From the NCBI GenBank assembly GCA_002362105.1, contig DETD01000009.1, positions 129,663-193,662 of the forward strand: 64,000 nt of DNA. The letters are read 5' to 3'. Position 1 is the first letter of the stretch. Every line of letters starts with the position of its first letter. This DNA comes from Bacteroidales bacterium UBA3297. GTDB lineage: Bacteria > Bacteroidota > Bacteroidia > Bacteroidales > Paludibacteraceae. Made by a program: the position numbers and the translations under genes. The notes beneath the pieces were generated by a model that was not told where the DNA came from, did no database searches, and saw only the letters and a program-made list of their open reading frames with translations. Positions 42,498 to 49,280 of the stretch are shown here, piece by piece.

Positions 42498-44063
42498 TTA
42501 GCGGATAAACACTAGTTGGCTTTTGCCATTCCAGCGGAGTAGGTATATTCCGCTTCTTAGTGTCAGTGCCTTATTTTTGCCTTGGTAGACGGGGCTGCCC
42601 TTAATGTCGTATAGGGCAATGTCTCCCTCATATCCGTCTAGTCGTAGGGTGTGGTTGTCTGTGAAAGGAACCGCCTTTCCGGCTGTCTCCAGTCCGTTGC
42701 CGCTGCAGTCGGTTTCTAGTCCGCACATGGTGCATCTGTATATTGTTTTCCCGTCCTCTTTTACCTGTGTGAAGTCGTGGTCGAAGGTAGCAGGTTTGGC
42801 TTGGATGTCTGAGAGGTTTTGCGGGTCAATCTCATAAAACACCAGGTTCTCGGGTTTTAGCTGGCCGATGGCAACGTACCACACAATTTTCCCGTTGAAA
42901 AGCACTGGCTGGCAGTCCGACAGGTTGCCGACGCAGGTGTACACTTCTCCGTAGTTCCCGTTAGCGTCTAGCTCGGTGTAGAATACTTTCTCGGTGTTGT
43001 CTGTCCATAACAGCAAGAAGCGGTTGTCGTCCATCTTTACGAGTTTCGGGGTGTGCACCCTTGTTTGTTCGTTTTCGTACTGGGTGATTTTTGTGATGAC
43101 TGGTTCACCGAAGTTGTCACCGTCTTGGGGTACTACACTGACGTAGATGTTGCGGTAGGTGGTCGAAACGGCCGAGTCTAGACGGTTGTAGGCCAGCAGG
43201 TAGGTCGAGTCGGAAAACTCCATGCCTCCTATCGAGACGCCGGTCGCATTTTGTCCTATTTTACCTGGTATTTCTTGCACTGTGCAGTGGTTGAATGCGC
43301 AGTCTACTTTCTTTTCGCTGGTCTTCTTTTTGCACCTGCCAAGGTAGATGCCGCGCGGGTAGGCGTCGCCCAAGCTGGCAACAACCAGGTGGTTGTCTTT
43401 AACTCCAAGGTACGCGTCGAACGAGTGGCTGGTATAGCCGTAGCCTTCGTTGATGACCCTCGTTTGGGAATCCACTATCTCCATGGTGTTTTTGTCTACC
43501 TGTATGGTGACTGAGGCCTGGTGGTTCTTGCCGTCTTTCTCGCTCTTATACATTTGGTGCGAGCTCCTTACAAAAAGGAAGTCTCCTTCGTCTGTCATTC
43601 GTGAGGCCGACGAGCGCATCGGTATGGTTGTGTTGGCACCGAATAGTCCGTCGTGGGCTATCTTTTGCCAACTCCCGTCGTACTTCGTGATGCGGAAGAC
43701 CTCTACCGTGTCCGACTCTTCTGGGTTTTCCTGTCCAGTCAGCACGTAGTAGTTGCCATCGTTGCCTGCATGGAAGGCTCCGAATATCGGCAGGTCGAGT
43801 TTTACGTTCACGGTGTCGGTGCAGTCGTATTGGTCATCAAAATACATAATGCCAAGTGTGCCGTTTCCCCTGTCCTCTACGCGCATAAGCCTGCCGTCGG
43901 CCGTTACGCTCAGATACGATTCTACGGTTTTACTGTAGTATGTGGTATAGTCTTGCTTTTCTTTGTTGCTCTTTTTCCATAAGAAACTACATTCAGGGTT
44001 GGCTGATAGGTGGTTTGCAACGATACCCGATAGAAGGATAAATAGTGATAAATTTTTTCTCAT
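42498..44063 (-). CDS. secreted protein with T9SS type A-like C-terminal signal
   Basis: A 521-aa exported protein. The signal peptide is MRKNLSLFILLSGIVANHLSA. The body is beta-rich, with repeated YxxL/DGxW stretches (TKYDGSWQKIAHDGLFGAN, KDNHLVVASLGDAYPRGIYL, LLLWTDNTEKVFYTELDANG) that suggest a beta-propeller of about 400 residues. Near 440 it has two CxxC-like pairs (YRCTMCGLETDCSGNG). The last 70 residues look like a type A T9SS sorting domain (DIALYDIKGSPVYQGKNKAL then SGIYLLRWNGKSQLVFIR). Cargo of the T9SS represented by porQ. I do not recognise the body; surface attachment is inferred. Confidence 0.7.
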   Translation of the reverse strand: MRKNLSLFILLSGIVANHLSANPECSFLWKKSNKEKQDYTTYYSKTVESYLSVTADGRLMRVEDRGNGTLGIMYFDDQYDCTDTVNVKLDLPIFGAFHAGNDGNYYVLTGQENPEESDTVEVFRITKYDGSWQKIAHDGLFGANTTIPMRSSASRMTDEGDFLFVRSSHQMYKSEKDGKNHQASVTIQVDKNTMEIVDSQTRVINEGYGYTSHSFDAYLGVKDNHLVVASLGDAYPRGIYLGRCKKKTSEKKVDCAFNHCTVQEIPGKIGQNATGVSIGGMEFSDSTYLLAYNRLDSAVSTTYRNIYVSVVPQDGDNFGEPVITKITQYENEQTRVHTPKLVKMDDNRFLLLWTDNTEKVFYTELDANGNYGEVYTCVGNLSDCQPVLFNGKIVWYVAIGQLKPENLVFYEIDPQNLSDIQAKPATFDHDFTQVKEDGKTIYRCTMCGLETDCSGNGLETAGKAVPFTDNHTLRLDGYEGDIALYDIKGSPVYQGKNKALTLRSGIYLLRWNGKSQLVFIR

Positions 44064-44193
44064 AAGCGTTAGTTCTAGAGGTTAGTGTATTAAATATAGC
44101 GGTTATTTCTGAGGATTCAAAATGTAGTATGTGTTTTGTTGCCGACATCTGCATTTGTCGCCTTCTGCTGTCTGTTCCTATCAATCATTTCCG

Positions 44194-44201
44194 TATCTTT
44201 G
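44194..44201 (+). promoter_or_regulatory. Bacteroidota -7 element upstream of the FKBP gene
   Basis: TATCTTTG, an exact TAnnTTTG match, 25 bases before the ATG at 44227. Confidence 0.5.
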
Positions 44202-44226
44202 CAAATCATTTTCCCTAATAAGATAA

Positions 44227-44625
44227 ATGGCAAAGAAAGAATACATCTTAAAGAACCGCGAGTGGCTCGAGGCTAAGGCTAAGGAAGAGGGCGTTTTGGC
44301 CCTTCCAAAAGGTATTTATTACAAGGTTTTGGCGTCGGGTGACAAGGCGTCTCGGCAGCCTACTCCAAACAGTATGGTGACGGCCCACTACAGGGGGCGG
44401 ACCATTAATGGCAAACAGTTCGACAGCAGCTTTGGCGGACATCCGTTCACCTGCCGTTTGGCTGACCTGATTGAGGGATGGATTGTTGCTATGCAGCAGA
44501 TGCATGTGGGCGACCGCTGGGAACTCTATATCCCGCAGGAAATGGGCTATGGCTTGTTCAACCAGCCGGGTATTCCGGGTGGATCTACCTTGATTTTCGA
44601 GGTGGAACTGCTTGGCGTTTCTTAA
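44227..44625 (+). CDS. FKBP-type peptidyl-prolyl isomerase
   Basis: A 132-aa cytoplasmic isomerase, with no signal peptide. After a Lys/Glu-rich helix (MAKKEYILKNREWLEAKAKE) and GVLALPKGIYYKVLASGDKA comes an FKBP domain: VTAHYRGRTINGKQFDSSFG, LIEGWIVAMQQMHVGDRWEL, YIPQEMGYG and STLIFEVELLGVS. The short N-terminal helix plus FKBP arrangement resembles the FklB/Mip type without its dimer domain. It precedes serB by 39 bases and probably shares its message. Confidence 0.93.
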   Translation: MAKKEYILKNREWLEAKAKEEGVLALPKGIYYKVLASGDKASRQPTPNSMVTAHYRGRTINGKQFDSSFGGHPFTCRLADLIEGWIVAMQQMHVGDRWELYIPQEMGYGLFNQPGIPGGSTLIFEVELLGVS

Positions 44626-44664
44626 TTGTTTATTTTTCATTGCTTAAACTTCAGTGACTACACT

Positions 44665-45894
44665 ATGAACCAAGATGCTATTCAGGAGCAAATCCTCATT
44701 CGTATAACCGGTAAAGACCGTCCGGGGCTTACTGCTTCGGTTATGCAGATTCTGGCCAGATACCAGGCTAAAATTCTAGATATCGGACAGGCCGATATCC
44801 ATAGTACGCTTTCGTTGGGTATTCTCATCCGCATCAGCGAGCACAATTCGGGGTCGGTTATGAAGGAACTCCTCTTCAAGGCTACCGAACTCGGCGTGAA
44901 TATCGGTTTTGAACCTATTACCGACGACGACTACGAAGACTGGGTCAACCAGCAGGGAAAAAACAGATTTATTCTTACGCTTATCGGGCGCTCGCTTTCG
45001 GCTGGGCAAATTGAGGCGGCTACACGTGTGATTGCCGGGCAGGGACTGAACATCGACTCTATTCTTCGACTCACTGGGCGTATCTCTATTAAGAACCCCG
45101 ATAAAAATACACGTGCCTGCATCGAGTTCTCGCTCCGTGGCAATCCGACCGACAAGGCTGGCCTCCAGGCTGAACTTATGCGGCTCTCGTCTTCTATGGG
45201 TTTCGATTTCTCGTTCCAGCGTGACGATATGTATCGCCGAAGCCGTCGTCTTATCTGTTTCGATATGGATTCTACGCTTATCCAGACCGAATGTATCGAC
45301 GAGTTGGCCGAAAGGGCGGGCGTGGGCGAACAGGTGAAGGCGATTACCGAAAGCGCTATGAGGGGTGAAATAGACTTTAAGGAAAGTTTTACACGCCGTG
45401 TAGCTCTGTTAAAGGGGCTTGATGTTTCTGTTATGCAAGATATTGCCGACCATCTGCCGATTACGGAAGGGGTCGACCGACTGATGGAGGTCTTGAAGCG
45501 TTGCGGCTACAAAATTGCTATTCTTAGTGGTGGTTTCACGTTCTTTGGCGAACAGTTGCAACGAAAGTTCGGCATCGACTACGTGTATGCCAATAATTTG
45601 GAGGTAGACGAAAACGGCAAACTGACCGGACGCTTCCTGGGAGATATTGTCGACGGACACCGGAAGGCCGAACTGCTTAAACTTATTGCGCAGGTCGAGA
45701 AGGTCAACCTCGAACAGACTATTGCCGTGGGTGATGGCGCGAACGACTTGCCTATGCTCGGCGAGGCCGGATTGGGTATTGCCTTCCATGCTAAACCACG
45801 CGTGGTGGCCAACGCTAAACAGAGCATCAATACCATTGGACTCGATGGCGTCCTTTATTTCTTAGGTTTTAAAGACAGCTATATGGGCATCTGA
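44665..45894 (+). CDS. serB: phosphoserine phosphatase with N-terminal ACT domains
   Basis: HAD-family phosphatase making L-serine from phosphoserine. The ATG at 44665 gives 409 aa; an in-frame extension upstream lacks sense. Residues 1-80 and 95-170 are two ACT-like regulatory domains (LIRITGKDRPGLTASVMQIL; FILTLIGRSLSAGQIEAATR), which probably bind serine. The catalytic domain starts at FDMDSTLIQTECIDELAERA (nucleophile and acid Asp), continues with ILSGGFTFFG and closes with VGDGANDLPMLGEAGLGIAF. The only other gene between it and the FKBP is none, so an operon of two is likely. A terminator follows. Confidence 0.95.
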   Translation: MNQDAIQEQILIRITGKDRPGLTASVMQILARYQAKILDIGQADIHSTLSLGILIRISEHNSGSVMKELLFKATELGVNIGFEPITDDDYEDWVNQQGKNRFILTLIGRSLSAGQIEAATRVIAGQGLNIDSILRLTGRISIKNPDKNTRACIEFSLRGNPTDKAGLQAELMRLSSSMGFDFSFQRDDMYRRSRRLICFDMDSTLIQTECIDELAERAGVGEQVKAITESAMRGEIDFKESFTRRVALLKGLDVSVMQDIADHLPITEGVDRLMEVLKRCGYKIAILSGGFTFFGEQLQRKFGIDYVYANNLEVDENGKLTGRFLGDIVDGHRKAELLKLIAQVEKVNLEQTIAVGDGANDLPMLGEAGLGIAFHAKPRVVANAKQSINTIGLDGVLYFLGFKDSYMGI

Positions 45895-45922
45895 TTGTGA
45901 GCCCGTTGTGTTGTATATGGTT

Positions 45923-45952
45923 AGCCCTTGAATTGTATTCAGGGGCTTTTTT
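45923..45952 (+). terminator. intrinsic terminator after serB
   Basis: AGCCCTTGAA (45923-45932) pairs with TTCAGGGGCT (45938-45947) with one G-T wobble, followed by TTTTTT. It lies 29 bases past the serB stop. Confidence 0.8.
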
Positions 45953-46134
45953 ATGGCGGCTCTCGCATTTTCTTGCGGTATGCTGTGCAATATGTTTCTT
46001 TTAGCGTATCTTAGTGTATAAAAATGAAATACAGTGCAAAACAGTTCTTTGTATGAAGGCCTTTCTGTCCGTGCCGTATCACCTCTAGAATGAAAATTTA
46101 TTACGTGTTGTATGTAACTCATTGTTAAATTTCT

Positions 46135-46956
46135 ATGAAAGTTAAGTTTGGCGTTTCCGATGTTTTTGCCTGGGCTATTTTGGCCATTGGTACTATTGTC
46201 TGGTTTTTCGTTAAGGGTGTGTCTGACGATGAGAATCAGGCGCCCCTTCCGTTGGTTGTACACCAGACGTCTGTCAGCGGACAACACGACGGACACGATT
46301 ATGTCGACCTTGGTCTGCCCAGCGGTACAAAATGGGCTACCTGTAATGTGGGCGCTCAAAAAACAACCGAGAAAGGCGCCTTGTTCGCTTGGGGTGAAAC
46401 TGAACCGAAAACTTGCTTCTCTTGGAAGAACTACAAGTGGTGGGACGACGACAAGGTGGTAAAGTATTGCACCGAGAGCAGTTGTGGATTAGTCGACAAT
46501 AAATTGACGCTAGAACCTGCCGACGATGCCGCTACGGCCAACTGGGGAGCAGGGTGGCGTATGCCTACTTTAAACGAATTGATAGAGTTGTGTGAAGGTT
46601 GCGAGTGGCATCCAACTTCGTTCGTTAATGGCGATACTGTGGTTGGGGTGGTGGGCGTCTCAAAAACAAACGGTGAAACCATTTTCATCCCTTCTTCTAC
46701 TGAAAAATATGAGGTGATGGGCTCTGTTTTCTATTTCAGTTTCCTGTGGGCGTCTACGCTGTCTTGCGTTATCGATAAATACGATTTGAATCATTATTAC
46801 TTGGCAGAGGCGGACGATTCTGAACTTTCTTCTGTGGAGTACTCGATGTGGGTCCCCTGTCTGATGTTTAACTGTGTGCCTGCCTCACACGAGGTATACC
46901 TCTACCATCGCTACTCCGGGCGTAGTGTCCGTGCGGTTTCTTCTGTCTGGAAGTAG
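46135..46956 (+). CDS. membrane-anchored protein with a Fibrobacter major-paralogous-type domain
   Basis: A 273-aa protein with an N-terminal membrane helix (FAWAILAIGTIVWFFVKG, residues about 9-26) and an extracytoplasmic domain of the Fib_succ_major/DUF1566 type: GHDYVDLGLPSGTKWATCNV near residue 46, KGALFAWGETEPK, WGAGWRMPTLNELIELCEGC near 137, TIFIPSSTEKYEVMG, and the closing YHRYSGRSVRAVSSVWK. Such C-type-lectin-like domains are common in surface proteins of Bacteroidota and Fibrobacteres. No catalytic residue is known. It is a monocistronic unit: upstream is the serB terminator and downstream a 212-base region. Confidence 0.72.
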   Translation: MKVKFGVSDVFAWAILAIGTIVWFFVKGVSDDENQAPLPLVVHQTSVSGQHDGHDYVDLGLPSGTKWATCNVGAQKTTEKGALFAWGETEPKTCFSWKNYKWWDDDKVVKYCTESSCGLVDNKLTLEPADDAATANWGAGWRMPTLNELIELCEGCEWHPTSFVNGDTVVGVVGVSKTNGETIFIPSSTEKYEVMGSVFYFSFLWASTLSCVIDKYDLNHYYLAEADDSELSSVEYSMWVPCLMFNCVPASHEVYLYHRYSGRSVRAVSSVWK

Positions 46957-47068
46957 GTTGTGGTGCTTATTGATGCACTTTGGCTCATTTTTGGGGCACT
47001 TCTGCTATTTTTGTTTGCTATACATTGACCTATTTTTGTAGCTATAAAATGTTGTGCTGATTAATTAT

Positions 47069-47140
47069 ATGGGGACTCTGCTACTAAAGACCGTCTTGAC
47101 GATGGTACGTCCGCACTTGCCTATATTGCGCACTAACTAA
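47069..47140 (+). CDS. possible 23-aa leader peptide
   Basis: In the 212-base gap between two genes an ATG frame encodes MGTLLLKTVLTMVRPHLPIL and ends RTN before TAA at 47138. It begins 31 bases downstream of an exact TATTTTTG element at 47031-47038 and stops 28 bases before the HAD gene. It could be a short upstream peptide of the HAD gene, or chance. No homologue is claimed. Confidence 0.2.
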   Translation: MGTLLLKTVLTMVRPHLPILRTN

Positions 47141-47168
47141 TTTCATTAATTTCTTTAGAACTAAATGT

Positions 47169-47807
47169 ATGGTAAACGTATTGGTTTTCGATTATGGCGG
47201 GATTGTTGTGAACATGGACTGGAAGCTGCTGAGAAAGGCGCTCTCTGAGGTTGGTGTTCCTTATTTGAAGATGCTCTTTTATAAAAGAAGAATCAAATGT
47301 CTTATGAACCGCTACATCAACGGACTTGAACCCGAAGAAACGGTTATGAGGGATATTTTGGCGCTCTGCCGACCCGGCACTCCCGAAACACAGGTCAACG
47401 AACTCATTTGCACGCTGTGCGGTAATATTCCTGCCAGCAGGCTCGAGGTGCTGGTGAAGTTGCGGAGCCGGTATAAGGTCTATCTGCTTAGTAATATTAA
47501 CGACTACTTGTGGAAACAGTGCCTCTTGCGGATGAATGCTTTGGGGTATACGGTCGACGATTGTTTCGACCATGTCTTTCTTTCTTACAAGATGGGGGTC
47601 GCAAAACCCGGACAGCAGATCTACCACCTAATGGAGGAGGCTACCGGACTTGTGCCACAAAACACGTTGTACTTCGACGACAATGCCGACAATTGTGCTA
47701 CCGGCCGGCTGTTGAACTACCAGACTGTTCATGTCCGCGAAAACTGTCTGGAGGACTATTGGAAACAGATTCCCGATTTTAAGGCTATTGTTGGCGATAT
47801 CTGTTAA
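47169..47807 (+). CDS. HAD-superfamily hydrolase
   Basis: A 212-aa phosphatase-like protein, group I HAD. Motif I FDYGGIVVNMD has the nucleophile Asp, but the second Asp of the DxD pair is Gly (D-Y-G), as in a subgroup with FDLGGVL starts. Motif II is LLSNINDYLWKQCL, motif III KMGVAKPGQQIYHL with the Lys, and motif IV FDDNADNCATGRLLN with acidic residues. Cap region 15-85 is helical. Family members of this form act on sugar phosphates or nucleotides, some as sugar-phosphate phosphatases; the substrate here is open. A terminator-like hairpin follows. Confidence 0.82.
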   Translation: MVNVLVFDYGGIVVNMDWKLLRKALSEVGVPYLKMLFYKRRIKCLMNRYINGLEPEETVMRDILALCRPGTPETQVNELICTLCGNIPASRLEVLVKLRSRYKVYLLSNINDYLWKQCLLRMNALGYTVDDCFDHVFLSYKMGVAKPGQQIYHLMEEATGLVPQNTLYFDDNADNCATGRLLNYQTVHVRENCLEDYWKQIPDFKAIVGDIC

Positions 47808-47820
47808 GGTATTTTTCCGG

Positions 47821-47856
47821 GCCGGATTCCTTTTCAGAGGGAACCCGGCTCTTTTT
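47821..47856 (+). terminator. intrinsic terminator after the HAD gene
   Basis: GCCGG (47821-47825) pairs with CCGGC (47845-47849); TTCC and GGAA extend it inside a one-base mismatch; followed by CTTTTT. It is 14 bases past the stop. Confidence 0.65.
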
Positions 47857-48347
47857 GTCTGTCAACGGCAATTTTCCCCCTTCTATTTTAGCGAAAAAAT
47901 TAAACGGATTTTTGAACTTTTTATTTTGCAGGGGTGTGTATTCTTTTGAAAATAATGTGTTTTTTTTTGCGCAGGTGGATTTATTAGAGCCCCTCTTTTT
48001 GTGGAAAATTTAGTGTAATGGCGTGTCTGATTGACCTGACATAGGTTGATTCATAAAAATATATGTTTAAAACAGAATATTTGTTTTCTCCACATTGTCC
48101 CCGCCAGTGTTCACTTTTTCTTGACTGAAAAAAATCCATACCTTTTTATTTTTTCTCCACATCCAGCATTTGCCAAAAGCCCTATTATTGCACTGCGAAA
48201 AGCACAATAGGTTTACGATGAATGAGAGAAAAGAATGTTTTCATTATATCTTCACCTTTGGTGGCTTTTATAAGCCATCATCTGTCTTATTTAACCTATT
48301 ATTATTCACCTCTACAATTAATATATTGTATAATAGGGTGGATTCAA
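47857..48347. other. intergenic stretch, possibly containing a structured RNA
   Basis: No protein gene is supported here. On the plus strand two further hairpins occur before the terminator at 48348: CCTATT/AATAGG enclosing a loop with TGC/GCA near 48180-48212, and GGTGGCTT/AAGCCATC near 48262-48283. A 75-codon frame that runs through this stretch crosses the terminator and looks non-coding. The best reading is either an untranslated small RNA or the leader of the following region. Confidence 0.3.
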
Positions 48348-48382
48348 GAGGGAAGGTGCTTACCGTTCCTTCCCTCGTTTTT
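48348..48382 (+). terminator. intrinsic terminator in the 48 kb intergenic region
   Basis: GAGGGAAGG (48348-48356) pairs with CCTTCCCTC (48368-48376), followed by GTTTTT. It ends a transcript that carries no recognisable protein gene, so it may be an untranslated RNA. Confidence 0.65.
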
Positions 48383-48409
48383 AAAGAGATCAATTAAATC
48401 GTTATAGTT

Positions 48410-48595
48410 ATGCTACTCAAATTTGAAGAAACGTCAACACTTGCCAGTATTTCCATCTTGCTGTCGTCCACAGGTGGAACCTCGCTTCTCGGAAATCCGG
48501 TATCCGGTTGTTTTCCTCGGGAAGAAATGTCTCGCTTAACTAGACTTGTTTCCCGTTCCGTTTTTAATCGTGAATATAGTGATGAAATGTTATAA
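48410..48595 (+). CDS. hypothetical small protein (61 aa)
   Basis: An ATG frame of 61 codons between two terminator-like hairpins: MLLKFEETSTLASISILLSS, then TGGTSLLGNPVSGCFPREEM and an Arg-rich end. It is Ser/Leu-rich, has no signal peptide and matches nothing I recognise. Its position between a terminator at 48348 and another at 48718 allows a small transcript. A non-coding reading is equally likely. Confidence 0.25.
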   Translation: MLLKFEETSTLASISILLSSTGGTSLLGNPVSGCFPREEMSRLTRLVSRSVFNREYSDEML

Positions 48596-48717
48596 TAATG
48601 GCATGCCTTTGTTGGCCTCTGTCACATCGTATGCCCCCAAAAAGGGCTTGCTGTCGGTTCAAGCAGTTCGCCGCACTATGCATCTGTAGTTGCCGCCGAC
48701 TGTACATCTTTTTTCCT

Positions 48718-48745
48718 AATTGTAGCTCTAGCTACAATTCTTTTT
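48718..48745 (+). terminator. palindromic intrinsic terminator
   Basis: AATTGTAGCT and AGCTACAATT form a near-perfect hairpin around CT, followed by CTTTTT. It would end the transcript of the small 48410 unit. The stretch 48596-48717 holds no gene I can support. Confidence 0.55.
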
Positions 48746-48764
48746 ATATAGTAGGGTGAAAAAT

Positions 48765-48794
48765 GGGGGAAGGTGCCACTGGCGCCTTCCCCCT
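48765..48794. terminator. intrinsic terminator between the 48 kb region and HU (bidirectional)
   Basis: GGGGGAAGGTGCC (48765-48777) pairs with GGCGCCTTCCCCC (48781-48793) with one wobble pair. On the minus strand it is followed by ATTTTTCACC, which suits the end of the HU gene whose stop is 26 bases away; the plus-strand tail is less T-rich. Confidence 0.75.
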
Positions 48795-48819
48795 ATCTTT
48801 TCTGTTTTTTGTAGTCGTC

Positions 48820-49101
48820 TTACTTGATGTCTTTTACCATTGCCATAAATTCCTTGCTTGGCTTGAATGAAGGAATGTTGTGCTCTGGTACAATAACAGC
48901 AGTTTTTGCGCTGATGTTGCGCGCTACCTTCTGCTTTCTGGTTTTCAGACCGAATGTGCCGAAACCACGCAAGTATACGTTCTCGCCTTTAATAAGTGAA
49001 CTCTTCACAATTTCCATGTAGCCTTCTACTACTTTCAAAACATCATTACGGTCAATACCTGTGTTCGCGTTAATTGACTCTACAATTTCTGACTTTGTCA
49101 T
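48820..49101 (-). CDS. HU-family DNA-binding protein
   Basis: A 93-aa nucleoid protein. It begins MTKSEIVESINANTGIDRND, has VEGYMEIVKSSLIKGENVYLRGFGTF, TRKQKVARNISAKTAVIVPEH and FKPSKEFMAMVKDIK, the complete IHF/HU fold with the DNA-binding arm (ARN-I rather than GRNP). It bends and compacts DNA. A good Bacteroidota promoter with -7 TAACTTTG lies upstream. It may be the IHF-like rather than the HU-like paralogue; the arm sequence is not decisive. Confidence 0.93.
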   Translation of the reverse strand: MTKSEIVESINANTGIDRNDVLKVVEGYMEIVKSSLIKGENVYLRGFGTFGLKTRKQKVARNISAKTAVIVPEHNIPSFKPSKEFMAMVKDIK

Positions 49102-49126
49102 CTTTTCTTAAAAATTTTACCACGCA

Positions 49127-49158
49127 CAAAGTTAGAGAATATTTATCAACAAAACAAC
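49127..49158 (-). promoter_or_regulatory. Bacteroidota promoter of the HU gene
   Basis: The minus strand has GTTG (49158-49155), 20 bases, then TAACTTTG (49134-49127), which fits -33/-7 elements (TTTG/TAnnTTTG) apart from the first base of the -33 box. It lies 26 bases before the ATG. Confidence 0.6.
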
Positions 49159-49280
49159 ATTTTCTCCCCTCTGTGGGGCTTATAACTATTCTTTTTACCA
49201 AATAATAGTGTTATTTTAGTAGTTTGCATATCCCCTTGCGCTGGCAAGGGGATTTTTTGTTTGCAATCTTATGCCGCAGG

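Noticed and set aside
48170..48397. 75-codon plus-strand frame in the 48 kb intergenic region
   Set aside because: It spans an intrinsic terminator and is rich in Phe/Leu/Ile without any domain or ribosome-binding context.
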